A stretch of DNA of 64,000 bases from Seison nebaliae (taxonomy: Eukaryota > Rotifera > Pararotatoria > Seisonacea > Seisonidae). Made by a program: the position numbers and the translations under genes. Positions 1 through 14,000 of the stretch are shown here, one piece after another (position 1 is the first letter of the stretch; the number at the start of each line of letters is the position of its first letter). The notes below the pieces were generated by a model. It worked only from the letters and a program-made list of their open reading frames with translations, had not been told where the DNA came from and made no database searches. Location: positions 1-64,000 of the forward strand of contig JALJEE010000699.1 in NCBI GenBank assembly GCA_023231475.1, read 5' to 3'.

Positions 1-61
1 AATAATACTTTTTAGTCAAAAATTAGCGAAAAACTTATGTTTTTCTATGGTCAGTTAGAGA

Positions 62-288
62 GGAATCGATTCCGATTCATGAGAGGACTCGAGCCAAAGC
101 ATGAGTCTGGCTAATAGCTTGGCTCGAGCCTTGTATGTATAGGACTCTTATCATGTCTGGATTTTTTTTTCCCATAATGTATGGAGGACTCGAGTCTTAT
201 CACTTTGGACTCACGGATCATAATCACAGCACTACTGTGTATGCACTTGAATTCAAGTACTGCACAAAGGAATTTTTTAGCTAAAAAA
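62..288. repeat. Cluster of perfect palindromes and inverted repeats
   Basis: Five perfect inverted repeats lie within 230 bases. GGAATCGATTCC is a palindrome at 62-73. CTCGAGCCAA at 88-97 pairs with TTGGCTCGAG at 119-128. GACTCGAGTC is a palindrome at 187-196. ACTTGAATTCAAGT is a 14-base palindrome at 245-258. TTTTTTAGCTAAAAAA is a 16-base palindrome at 273-288. CTGCACA also repeats directly at about 260 and 290. The structure is seen directly; any function is unknown. The element may continue beyond the left edge of the window. Confidence 0.65.
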
Positions 289-2196
289 CTGCACAGTGTT
301 AATCGTTAATTTCAGTATTGGTTTAATTTAAACGAATTAATAGTGACTTGGGAATAATTTGTATCTCAAGAGACCTGAAGACTGCTACATATATAAATTT
401 TGAATAATAGGAAAATTCTATATGTACGCTATATACACATTATTAAACGCCATTAACTATAGATTAATCGAACGAAGAGAATGATAACGAAAATTCCAAT
501 AATATTTGACGAGTAAATTGGATAAAATGATGAGCAGAAATATGCTTTAAAAAATCTTCTGAACTATTAAAAATAAATTTTCATTACAAGTTATGATGGT
601 GCTTTCCAAATGGTGCTATGAATAAAAATGTAGCATCGGTATATAAATAACAGAAGTTGTTAGATGAATACAGAGGCAATAATAGAAAAGGTGATGAAAA
701 ATGAAATTGATAATCTCTAAATTCAATAATTCATGTCAGAATTCTCATATTTAATATTCTTTTATTGTAAACACTTACAGACAACGCTACGAAATATGTA
801 TTGTTATGTTCGAATGTTTTTTGAGAATTCTTTCTCATTTTTGTAAAATAGCCTTACTTACACGTTTTCCCCTCTTTTTGTAAGCTTAACATGTCCTGGA
901 AAAATGGAACAGATGATACGTATTGAATGTTGATAATAATTTCATCAGTTATCGTATTTGATAATAACTGAATGTTACCAATTGACATATGGTCAGAAAG
1001 GAGATTATTGAAACTAATCTTCACCGTAACCGAAGAATAGTTGGTAGGTTTGGAAACAATTATAAAGAAAGTAAACTAGGAGCAAGTAATATTTGACAGA
1101 AATACACGTAACTTTTCGAACCAGTTCCAAAAAATTGGTATCCAAAATTAAGAACGCTGATTTCTGGAAAAGATCAGAATAAATCGATTTAATTGAATGG
1201 TTAGGTGGGAAAACAGTTTATAATGTTTTCTTTAATTCTCCCATAAACATTTCTTGAGAGTTACTTAAAGAGTGAATGACCGATCGCCAACAAACCAAAT
1301 ATGTCACTTACAACTCAATATGTCAGTGTGAGTATTAGTGTGGAAGTGAGAGAGCGGAAAGTGATCCCCCCAAAATTACATTATCAGTTTATTCTTGATG
1401 CATAAACAGAATGAGAAACAGATGTGCAACTAACTGTTTTAGATAAATGTACAGTTAAATTGTGATCGAGATAAATGTATTTATCGATGTGTTATTGAGA
1501 GTGAGAATGAAGAGGGTGAACGATAGGGAGAATTACGTCACTGGTTAAGTGGAGGAGAAGAATGAAAAAGAGAAGTTGGAGAAGATATCGCATGAAATGG
1601 AGAAGACAGAATAAGCAGCAGAATATGGAAGTAGATGAAAATATGAGAGTTGAAAAATAGAATGCTGCATAATCAGAAAAAGAAAAAGATGAAGATGTAC
1701 GATGCAGGCGGAAAGATTGGAGAGCTTATGTTAGTAGAATGAATTATAATTACATTTATTCCTCATAATGAATAATTTATATTTTTTTCTTCATTATTTT
1801 ACGCAATGCATTTACAAATGCTTTTAAGAAATATATGATATTCTCTTCTTTATAAATATATTATACCTGATCTTCTCCCATTGTGTGTTGTTGTTCCCAA
1901 CTCCGAAGGTTTTCATTTTAATCTGTGCTTTAATTTTTTCAAGTTATCATATGAGGCAATAATGTGTGAGGAATATGTTGCGTATAAATATATGTTGTTA
2001 CATACACTGAAGTGCATATAGATACGAGAAAGAAGATCAAAATAAATAGATGTATATATATATATATATTTATGTGTCCGTATGTATATGTATATAGAAT
2101 CAATACGTTAAACATTAGTTGAAATTTACATAATAATTACCAATAGTGTGTGGTATCGCACAGATCAAGATAGATAATGGTGTTTATGTATCGATA

Positions 2197-2268
2197 TGTA
2201 TGTGTGTATGTGTTTGTGTGTGTGTGTGTATGTGTATGTATGTATATGTGTTTGTGTATGTGTGTGTG
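2197..2268. repeat. TG-rich microsatellite
   Basis: An imperfect (TG)n/(TATG)n run about 70 bases long, preceded at 2050-2070 by a short AT run. It accounts for the two overlapping plus-strand frames full of Cys-Val and Tyr-Val, which are not genes. Confidence 0.9.
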
Positions 2269-5200
2269 CCGACATTGGCACAATCACTTTATCCAAAACT
2301 TATTGAACTGCACAGATCAACTGAACATATTTGTAGGACGAAGAACGAACTATCAAGGAACTATCATCTACTTGCTTTTCTTCTCGATTATAAATTGGAT
2401 AGTAACAATAGACAATTGTGAAAACTGATCTTCTTGTTTTACCACACGAAAATTTCTCGTAGAATCTTTTTCTTTGAGTCCTTTCTACTCGTCAACAATG
2501 ACCAACAGTTGGTATGTCATTATAATGAGGATAAATGATGTAAATCTTCGTTCATAGTTCATATAATCGATTTTAAATTAAGTTAATTTTCAATTATTTT
2601 CCTTAATGAATTGATTTAATGATAATTGGAATTTCAATATTTTATTACCAGTTAAAATGGTGTTGATGATATAAGGTCTGTCATATAAGATTATTTCCAA
2701 CTCTATCTCCAACCGACAATCGGAAAACATAATTTGTGGATGTTTCATTGGAGCTATAATCGATTATTGATGGATTAAGATTCTGATGGAAGTTTCTGAA
2801 TTGTTATTTTGCATTGATAAAAGGACGAAAACAATCGTATATCGTTTCTAAGATGTTTTCTCAAATCATGATACGGAACGACATTCAACTTATCTATGTG
2901 CATCAATGAATGTGCATTTGCGTGTATGTTGTGTTGTGTGCATGTTGTAAATGAATAAGTAGATATAATATGTGATATGAAATAAGCGCAATGGCTCATT
3001 GAGCGAATGAACAAATGAGGAAAATGAATGTGCCAAAAAGTATACGGTGGAGAATTTCATTTATTATTTATTAATTCATAATTCCATCGTTTATCTTCTC
3101 TATCATCGAAATTTATTATAATAAATTTAATTTTGAATTCTCAAGAGAATTACATCTGTATTCAAGTGCTTCCAATGAATATAGGAGAACCACTCTGCTT
3201 GTCCTTCCACTTCTTCCCACCAGTCAACCCAAGATAAGTTACTTCTTTTCATTCTCTATTGTCCAACAAGAACTTTCTACTCCGATCGATTTCTTTCGTA
3301 TAATTTGTTGAAATCTTGCTCGAAATTTTGTTGTTTTCAATATCACTAAATTCATTACATCAACTTCACTTTGTCGTTATTTAAACTTTTCAGCATTCTT
3401 GTTGTTCTGTTTCCACTTGCATCCCTCAAATCTCTTCCATATTGAATAGACTATAAGAAAATTCTTACATGTGCACAATTAGCGAATTGGTTCATTTCTT
3501 CCGAAAATTCTTAGATATTCTTCCATGCAACGTATCTGTCTCAAGTGCGTGTTTTTTGTGTAGGAGGCAATGGGTGTCTGTATATGTGCGTCGATTTACA
3601 GGAAAGTTTATCTATCCTGAACAATTTTCCCAACTTCTAATACATCAATCAATTTTTATTGTAATTTCAAGTTAATCATAATATAATTAATATTATTGAC
3701 GTCGAATTAGAAATTATGTCAACAATTCTTTTTAATCTATCTACACTCGTCCTTTCTGGTAGACAAGTGATGAAGGAGACTTAACAGATTCATACTTCAA
3801 TAACTTTCTTTATTACAATTTGATCAAAACGAAAATTATCTGTCGATGAATATAATTACATCAATTGAAATATAGATCAAATTCACATTGTCAGCATATT
3901 TATTTTCAATTTTCTTTTCCCATTCCTATAACTTACCATCATGGTAATACCATAGAACTAATAAAAGTTATGAATCATCCGTCAAATCAAAATCATATGC
4001 CATGAGATAAATGGGACTTAACGCCTTTTTTGAATTTCGAATCGGTCGTTCTTCATATTCTTTGATTTTACATCATCAATAAAAGAACAAAGGAAAGGAT
4101 ATGTTGTAAATCGTTTCAAAATGATAAAAAGATATTAAGAAAATTCATTGATGATTGTTATGTATTTAAAGAAAAAGAAGAATGGCATTTAAATTCAGAT
4201 CTATCGACTTTTTCTATCTCGAATGAAATGTTCATAAAAACATTATATATTAATGTTTTTCAATATATAATTAGGTAAGTTAGTTTACATGACTTAACAT
4301 TCTTCACAAATCTTTCTCCCGATTATTCCCTTCCCCATCTGTTCGACCCTTATACATATCTCTATCAAACGATAGAGACGATACTATGTGAATTGAAGTC
4401 GATTGATAAACTTCGAATTTATAAGAAGTTGAATTTTTCATTAAATAATCATTTTCCAATGAACTAATTTGATTCGGATGTAGTTTCAAGGCAGATGTAA
4501 TGAGGGTCATACATTATCAAAATATCGTTTGGTATCTGAAATCCTATTTCTAACAGAAGTCGAAAATGAGAAGAAAAATAACTTTAACTTTATCAATCGA
4601 AAGAGGACTACCATTAAGTTTTTTAAGAGGAAAAAAAATATTTTGACCTTCTTCTTTTCCTTCTTTTTACGACTACCACCAGTACAACTACCGGCATTAT
4701 TCTTATTATTACTATTCCCAACGACTCCATTACTATTACTACAATTGGCATTATTCATTTAGAAATATCTTTATCACATCACTAACAACATCGTTAACTA
4801 TTATATGAGAATTATTGTTATATATCACTTGGCATTCTGCTAATTAAGGCAAATGAATGTATCTTATGTAATGTGGTACCGCCACGCTGTATATGTGGGA
4901 CGAGTTGACGAGTATAGTTTTTAAGGTTTTCTATCAAGACGAGTTTCTTTTTCTTGGGCTTAACAACAACTTTGTATATTCGAGTGAGAATATTCGATGT
5001 TACTGGTCGATGTGTATAGACATTGTGAGATGTTTAAGTATATACAATTTATACATTGAGACCTCATGTGTGAGAACCGGAGACACACTTGTTATGACTG
5101 TGACATAATGACATGATCAATCTATACAATTTATATTAATGTCGGAAAATATTTGGGTGTAATGCAAAGTATTTTTATTGGTGCCGCTTATTTGGACAGA

Positions 5201-6831
5201 GTAATACTTAACGAGAGTTATCTTCCTTGAGAGAAGGAAGTGTAATGAAGGAGAAGGGAATGGAGGTGAAGAAAGAAGTGTAATAAAGAAAAAGAAATGG
5301 AACTTACAAACGTAATGTGATCGTTTCTAATAATTGTTAAGAAAAGAAAAAACAAAAATTGATGAGTAGAATTCATAAAGAATAATCTCAATGTCATATA
5401 TGAAAAGTCTAACGTTGACGGAAGAAGATGGTGGAATGCAAGACATGACGATTATATAAAAAAACTATCGAAGAAGTTGACAATGAGTAGTACGATAAAA
5501 AAAAGAATAGTTCTAATTCATATCATTTCAATGTTCCTTTTGATTTTATTATTAAATTAGTATTTCCATTTTCTGCCTTATCGGTTCCACGATGGGAAAT
5601 GATGATGGAGATGATGCTAATACTGATCATGACGTAATGATGATAATTGTTATCATTTTCACCATTAGTCAATGGAATATTCTCAAAGAGATACAAATAC
5701 TTATATAAGTATTTCTCCTTATTTCCCATCATCATTCTCTGTCGATGTTTAGGTGGGCAACGGAGGGATGAAGAATGTGTGTAGACATACGTTATATAAC
5801 TCCGGATAATTTATGGGTAGAAAAGAGATTTACTAAATGCACATACCATCCAAATTCTGTCCAAATTCGAAATAAGTATATGATGTCTAAGCAAATTCAT
5901 ACAGTGATATGATGGAGATGGCGATCAATATATTTGTTTAGGTAATTTCCTTCTCAATGGGTTGCAGTTGAGCAAAAAAGTATTTTGATAAGAAAGAATG
6001 GATTGCATCAATATTAGCATCAACTGAGAAGAAAGTGAACGGAGTTAATCCTAATTCAAATTATTTAAACTATTGTTCACATGAAAGAATTGAACGTGTT
6101 TGTCATAATGTTCAGAGAATGGATTAAAGAAGGAAAAATTAATATCATTCCCTTTCAATCTGAAACGAATGAGTAATCCTATGTTAACTTATCGATTCTC
6201 CAGATTAATTTCATAAAATATGATTATACCAATATCATCTGATGGTATTTGGACACACGTTTCCATATAACCGAATAGAGTTGTAGTGATGAAATTCAGA
6301 AGTTAATGAGAAGATCATTCAACATATTATCCAATATCTTATGAACGTGAATAACGAAAAGATGCAAATATTTAAATGTCGATATTTCATCCTGTTATCA
6401 CTTCCATTCTTACAGTCATCGATTGCACATCTCTACTCAATAATATTCGACTACAAACACACACTACGACGGAAACATATATTTACAAGTCAGATGTTGT
6501 TGGTGGAATTGAGATTGGGCAATCATATTCGTATTTATATTCGAATGAGAAAGAAAAATTTATCATAATACGATGATGTAATAAGAATGAAGAAGAATTA
6601 ATATATATTCGAAAATTCCTTTCGCTTCGTCTACTGTTTTACTTTTCATAATTCTTCTTCACCTCTCCCAGAAAGAACATTTTGAAACCGTTCAAATGCG
6701 CCTGTCAAACAATTAAGTGAATTATAACAATATTTTGTTGTTTGATATTCCTTCAAGATTGATATTGAGAATGTATCGTCTCGTCCACTCGATCATTTGG
6801 TTGGATAAGTGAAATGAGAAAACGAACTGCC

Positions 6832-6856
6832 CATCATCATCATCATCATCATCATT
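6832..6856. repeat. CAT triplet microsatellite
   Basis: About eight perfect CAT units in non-coding sequence. Confidence 0.9.
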
Positions 6857-7656
6857 ATAATAGATATGAATTATTCTTATGTAATATCTCATAATTTCAT
6901 TAATTGCATCGTTTTTATTCTTTTTTTAGTGTTTGTGAGGGCCTTTAAAAAAAGGAAAGGAAGAAGGAGAACGGTGTGTCTAATTGAGGAAAATTATTAT
7001 TGATATTTGTGTTTGATGACGAGTATGAGAATAAAGTGACATAAATATATTTGACTGTTAGGGACACCGTCGTTGATTCAGAATTAATAGTTTCATTTAA
7101 AGAACACCCATAATTATTGTGCGTCATCATTCTTTTAGATGATGATAGTGATTTCCATGCGTGTTTATCAAACATTCAACATCTCTTATATTCACAAAAT
7201 TATCGGGAGTACTTTTTCAAGAATTTTTCTTTTTATATGCTTGAGATGAAACAAGTACATATTCTCGTCGATATGTCAAACATTCTCATTATATGTTACC
7301 CGTCCGGTTCGCAATTATGACATTCTCTTAATGAGTTTTTTTCAAATAGAATTCACTTTTTCTAATAGTCGATATCTCTCACCTCGGCACTCTTCGATTG
7401 ACATTTTTATAATGTCGTCGAATAACAACGGTTTCTTGAACTTCCTTCTTAGCTAATGAACAGTTTCAAGTTATCTTTCAATTAGTCATCTCTTCCCAAT
7501 TAATCCGACTAATGCTCCTTTTCAAATCATTCAATTCTGACGGTTTCAATTTCATAAATTTTCTGTGAGAATAATCTTCAGATGATCAATGACAATTTCT
7601 CATTCACTTTCTCCCCTATTTATGTCATCAAATCATGTTATTGATGTAATAATAAT

Positions 7657-7697
7657 TATTAATTTATTATAATTAATTTATTATAATTAATTTATTA
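7657..7697. repeat. Short AT-rich tandem repeat
   Basis: About three copies of a 14-base TTATAATTAATTTA-type unit, some 360 bases upstream of the channel start codon. The unit is itself almost palindromic. Confidence 0.75.
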
Positions 7698-8058
7698 GAT
7701 TATTGATTGAGAGAGTGTCGTCGTCAACGAAGTGATTTCTGTTGGTAAAGTTGAGTTGATCTGTTGGAGAATTGGTGAATGAGGAATTTGAACTCGTAAT
7801 CACATCGATCGATAGAGGAAAGAACTTTAATTTTACTAGAAAGAATTGATCGAAATCAAAACAGTTGGAACGATACGAAGATGGTGGTTGAAGGAGCAGT
7901 GTTGCTCGTGAGTAACACTACAGAATGAATTGTTCGAAGAACGAACTCGATGAAGATGATGAAGGGAGTGAAAGTGTGAATGTAAATAGCAGCATGATCT
8001 GCAACCATTTGCTGTCATTGTTGCATCGCGAAAACTTATCGATCATTGAAAGAAGAAG

Positions 8059-11000
8059 ATGACGGAACATCAATCGATGTGTGAATTTCCGTGTATGACG
8101 CCGAAGAATCCGATCAGACGACTCTGTTTGAAGATTGTCGAATGGAAACCGTTCGAGTACCTCATTCTCCTAACCATTTTCGCTAATTGTACAGCATTAG
8201 CCGTTTATACACCATTCCCGAAAGCTGATTCGAACCCGATCAATGAATTTCTTGAGAAAGTCGAATATGTCTTCCTCATTGTATTTACATTGGAAGCGGT
8301 TATGAAAATCATCGCTTATGGTTTCATTTGTTCACCAACCGCTTATTTGAGGAGTGGATGGAACATGCTCGATTTTACGATTGTCGTTGTCGGAATAATC
8401 AGCACTATCATGACAGCATTGAACACGCATGGATTTGATGTGAAGGCATTGAGAGCTTTCCGTGTTATTCGACCACTAAAATTGGTCAACAGTTTACCAT
8501 CTCTCCAAATCGTTCTCAATTCCATTTTGCGAGCAATGCTCCCACTTCTACACATTGCTCTTCTCGTCCTTTTCGTCATTACAATTTATGCAATTATCGG
8601 TCTCGAACTCTTCTGTGGCAAATTGCATCATGTATGTCAAGATCGGATAACTGGCGAATTATCAGAACAACCATGTACTAATTCGAGTGGGAATCTTTGT
8701 TCGGAAGATGGAGCTCTCTTCTGTCCCAAACCACGAAATTGGGAAGGACCAAATTATGGAATTACCAATTTCGATAATTTCGTTCTAGCAATGTTAACCG
8801 TTTTCCAATGTGTTACGATGGAAGGTTGGACGGATATGTTGTATTGGATGAATGATGGTGTGGCTGGTAAATGGCCTTGTATCTATTTTGTCTCTCTCAT
8901 TATTATCGGTTCATTCTTTGTTATGAATCTCGTTCTTGGTGTTCTCTCTGGAGAGTTTACGAAAGAGAAAGAAAAAGCGAAAAAGAGAGGCGATTTTCAG
9001 AAACAACGTGAAAAGAAAATGATCGATGATGCTGTTGCACATTATTTGGATTGGATTAGATATGCGGAAGATTTGGAGGTGGACAGTGAACAAAATGAAT
9101 TGAAAGGTTTGTTCTCCTCTTTTCTAAACTGTTTCCTCATCACGAACATCAACTGAATTTCATATTCAGATTGCTCGAAACAAAATTCTATTAGGAATAA
9201 TTTCATCCCAAATTTTCATTTTATTCTCACTCACTTTCGTCTTTCTCTTCTTTCTCCACCTTTTCAAACATCATTCCAATGATTTAAATGAGAAATCAAA
9301 TTTGATTTATCAAAGAAAAGAATTAAAATTTCATTCACTTGAATGATTATAAGGCAAATTGAAATTATTGAAAAAATGTGAAGAGACGATTAATTTTATC
9401 TAAATTCTAATTTTATTATGATGAAATTGTATATTAATAAAAAAGTTGAAAAAAAGCGAAGACAAAGAAGGAAATCCTGCGCACCAAAAGTTTATACGTC
9501 ATTAACCAATAATGCTGAATTGATTTCCGGCAATAAAACGAATGATAATAGTATGAATGACGACGATAATTCCACATTAGCTGTCTATGATCATCGGAGG
9601 AAGACCGTTCACACAGTTCCACTGAATAAGCCGAACATGCGAGCACTTCAGAGACAGTTGCAAGAGAAACGAACTTTCTCCGAAACTCTTCGTGATCTCA
9701 TTTATGACATTCGTCTCTACTGCTCCTCACTAACATCATCATCTATATCGTCCTCTTCTTCGCACACATTATCCGCAAGCAATTTAGGTAATAAAATTCG
9801 ACAATTAAACTTCTTTCTCTCCTCTATCTTCATATTATTTGTCTTTTATTATTTTCTTGTTGCCTTTCGATTAGCAGTTTTCATTATTGGTAGCAAGTCA
9901 TCATTGGAAGATTATGTTCCGATTTGAAAACTGATTTCAATTCATCTTCTTTTCTAATTCATAATTAAATTGATTTCTTCTTCCAAAACTTTCAAACATT
10001 CTTTCCATCTTTTTCACTTCTCGACTCTTATTTTTTATTCCGTTTCTGTTTTCGAAAATTCCGTCGAAGAAAATTGAGAAAGAAGATTATCTATACCTGC
10101 TAATTTTTTAGAAGAAACATTTCCAGATTCTAATTGTGCAGGAGCTCCATCATTCGCTTCTTAATTTCACTTAAAAGCAGCTAAACAATTATCTTTCTAA
10201 TACAGTTGTCACAACTTGAATAAAAACGAGTTGGATCGAATTCAACTATTTCAAAATTAATACGTTATCTCTATCGCTTAATAATATCGCATAAAAAACA
10301 GATCTTCTTAAACTCTCTCTGTTTCTCTTTCTCTCTCTCTCTTTCTCGGTTGTGATGTATTTAATGATTCTATCTATTGTTCTTCCCTTTTTAATTGTTT
10401 CTAGAGAAAGCTGAAAGTTTCATCGAAGATAATGAAAATAATCGAGAATTGGAAGCAGAAATAGTCGATACGAAATTCCGTCGATTTCTGTTATTTTCTT
10501 TCATTCTTAATTACGAATAATCATATAATAATGTTCAGACGAAGAATTCGATATTTCAATAGGAAATGTCGACGAACATGTCGACTGGCAGTGAAGAGTC
10601 AGGCGTTCTATTGGATTATCATCATTATGGTTTTTATGAATACGGCCGTTTTGGCTTCCGAACATTATCAGCAACCACATTGGTTAGATAAATTCCAAGG
10701 TTGAAAATTTAATTTATTCTAATTGAAGAATTGAACTTCTATTTGCTCTCCCATTCGAAAAGAAATGGCAAATTTAGTTTTTGTCATTTTGTTTACATTG
10801 GAAATGTTTCTAAAGATGTACTCGGTAGGATTCTCCGGATATTTCATGTCGATGTTCAATCGGTTTGATTCATTCGTCGTACTTTCAAGTATTGTTGAAT
10901 ATGCGTTATTAATGGCGGAAGTGATGGATCCATTGGGCGTCAGTGTTTTGAGATGTGTTCGATTATTACGAGTTTTCAAAGTCACTCGATATTGGACATC

Positions 11001-14000
11001 ATTGAGGAATTTAGTCAATTCATTATTGAATTCAATGCGAACTGTGAGCAGTCTCTTAGTTCTATTATTCTTATTTATGATCATATTTGCCTTACTTGGA
11101 ATGCAAGTATTTGGTGGTCGATTCAATTTCGAAGGGAATATTGAAGAGAAACCTCGAAGTAATTTTGATACATTCTGGAATGCATTGTTGACTGTCTTCC
11201 AAATTTTAACCGGTGAAGATTGGAATGTAGTCATGTATGATGGTATTCGAGCATATGGTGGAGTATCGTCATTTGGTTTAGTTGCGTGTGTCTATTTCAT
11301 TATTCTGTTCATTTGTGGAAATTATATTCTATTGAACGTCTTTCTTGCTATCGCTGTTGACAATTTAGCTGATGCTGATAGTTTGACAGCAGCTGAAGAA
11401 GAGGAAGAAGCTGAACGACAACGATTGGAAGAAGAGAAACAAGAGAAATTACATGATCGACTAATGGTGAAAGTTCGGGCAACCGGTGAAATACGCCCGA
11501 TAACTGACGACGAATTGCGACGATATAAAGAGAAGAGACGTAAAAGAAAACGTCGTCGACAAGAGAAGAAGAGACAACTCCGTTTAAAACGTGAGAGAGA
11601 ACAAGAGATGTTAGATTTGGATCCATCTTCGATTTATAGTAAGAATTCTGGTTCCGAATGGACACTGAGTAAATTCTTTAAAAAATTATTTCGAACAAAA
11701 TCTTCTACAATAAATACTGATAATGAATTACATCAACAACAACAATTACAATTACAACAACGATCAAAGAGTCCACAAACTTCTTCGAACAATTCCATCG
11801 CTGATCAACAACAACAACAACAAAATCATAATTCTTCAATTCAACCACCTTATGGTCTTCTTGCATTACCGACAATTAGTGCGGCACAAGCATCGAAATT
11901 CAGTTCAAGAAGTCCAAGTTTTGTCGGTTCAACAATTGCTGGTTATGGAACACCGACTGGTGGTGAAATAACGGATGAACAACGTGCTATGGTTGCTTCA
12001 AGACGTATCCGATTAGTTGAACCGGATTCTCCATCATCATTTAGTAATCCGAGTGATATCAAATCGGATGATGAGAATAACATTAACAACGACGTTTATA
12101 ACGATGATAATGATGATGATGATGACGATGATGATGACGATGATATTGATTATTCGGATAGTGAAGATGAGTTGGATGAAGAAATCGAAATTTTAGATAA
12201 GAGAAAAAAGAAGACATCACATTTGAATTCGAGGAAACAACGAATAAAACCAATTCCTCATCAATCGTCATTATTTCTCTTTTCTCATAAAAACAAATTC
12301 CGAGTTCTTTGCCACAAAATTTGTAATCATAAATATTTCGGAAATGTCGTCCTCATCTGTATTCTCACATCGTCAGCCATGTTGGCAGCGGAAGATCCGA
12401 TTAATCAGAATTCCGATAGAAATAAGGTTTTGAATAATTTCGATTATTTTTTCACGACAGTTTTCACCATTGAAATCACATTAAAAGTTTCTTTCTTTTT
12501 CTTCTTTATCAATTCCTCAATTATTCATTTCTCAATCATTCTATTAATTAGATCGTTTCTTATGGATTCGTTTTGCATAAGGGATCATTCTGTCAATCAA
12601 CATTCAATCTTCTCGATCTATTAGTAGTAGCAGTTTCATTGATTTCATTTGGAATCCAGTTAAATTATTCTCATTTTCAATTAATATTCTTCATAATTCA
12701 AAATTTTCTAGAGATGAAGCTATATCAGTTGTAAAGATTCTTCGTGTACTTCGTGTACTCCGTCCTCTCCGAGCAATCAATCGTGCCAAAGGCTTAAAAG
12801 TTTCTTTTTTCCGTCAACAATCTCATCATTCATCTACATTTCCATTTAGCACGTCGTCCAATGTGTCATAGTAGCTTTAAAGACCATTGTTAATATAGTA
12901 CTCGTAACATTTCTCTTACTTTTCATGTTCGCTTGCATTGGCGTACAATTATTCAATGTTAGTCAATCTTTTCCATTTCTCCAATTTTCTAATCGTCACT
13001 CTCTCAGGGATGTTTCTTCTATTGTACAGATCCGTCGAAACTATCAGAAGATGTATGTCAGTTAGTATATCTATTTTACCAATATCTAATTCACTTCTAC
13101 TTATTCAAGAGGTGAATTTGTTTCATACGAAGATGCGGATATTGGAAAACCGTTTGTTGAACCACGAGAATGGAAAAATAACGAATTTAATTATGATAAT
13201 ATTGCTCAAGCGATGTTAACTCTGTTTACTGTATCGACATTCGAAGGATGGCCAGAGTTTATATCTCTTCATTCATTTTTCATTAATTCTTTATTCTTTA
13301 GTTTGCTTTATCGTTCCATCGACTCATATGATGAGAACAGTGGACCACATTATAACCATCAACCATTTGTTGCCATCTACTACATCATTTACATTATTGT
13401 CATTGCTTTCTTCATGGTCAACATATTCGTCGGTTTCGTCATTGTCACATTTCAGAATGAAGGAGAACAAGAATATAAGAATTGTGATCTGAATAAAAAT
13501 CAAGTTTCCTCCACCAAATATTTTTTCTTATTCTACTCTCAACTTGCAGAGAATGTGCATTGAATTTGCTTTGAAAGCGAAACCGACGAAACGTTATATT
13601 CCAAAAAATGCTCTCCAATACAAATTGTGGTGGTTTGTCACGTCACCATCATTCGAATACACCATCTTCGCCATGATCATTACCAATACCGTCATTTTGG
13701 CAATGAAAGTTTCCTTCTTCTTCATCCCGTACCTATTCTCTCATGACATTATTCTCATTCTCTTTAGTATGACGGTCAAAGTGAGGAATATTCCACTGCT
13801 CTCAATTACATCAACATGTTCTTCACTCTTGTTTTCACATTGGAATTCATTCTCAAATTAGCCGCCTTTAGATTTAAGGTTCCATTTCTTCTATATTCAA
13901 ATGGAACGTTCTCGTTATCCTTTGTAGCATTATTTCGGTGAAGCGTGGAATGTCTTCGATTTTCTTATCGTACTTGGAAGTTACATCGACATCGTTTACG

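Larger units (their letters stand above)
1..8058. other. Intergenic region upstream of the calcium channel gene
   Basis: No open frame here shows family features, cysteine patterns or exon-like conservation. The longer frames are AT-rich noise or read through a TG repeat. The stretch holds a palindrome cluster at its left edge, a TG microsatellite, a CAT triplet run and a short AT-rich tandem repeat close to the channel gene. The last 350 bases before 8059 are less AT-rich and are probably the 5' leader of the channel. A distal promoter or upstream non-coding exons cannot be excluded. Confidence 0.6.

Noticed and set aside
2146-2428. Two overlapping plus-strand frames of 83-91 codons
   Set aside because: They read through the TG microsatellite, giving Cys-Val and Tyr-Val runs with no domain.
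4507-4762. Opposing frames of 77 and 83 codons at the same place
   Set aside because: Both are homopolymer-like (Lys/Phe and Asn runs) and have no partner exons.
10080-10175. Short open segment after an AG in the channel intron 9788-10404 as an extra exon
   Set aside because: It ends in a stop within about 17 codons, and the 10405-10489 exon already bridges the phase.
10719-11234. 171-codon minus-strand frame
   Set aside because: It lies exactly opposite channel domain II, whose plus-strand reading is unmistakable.
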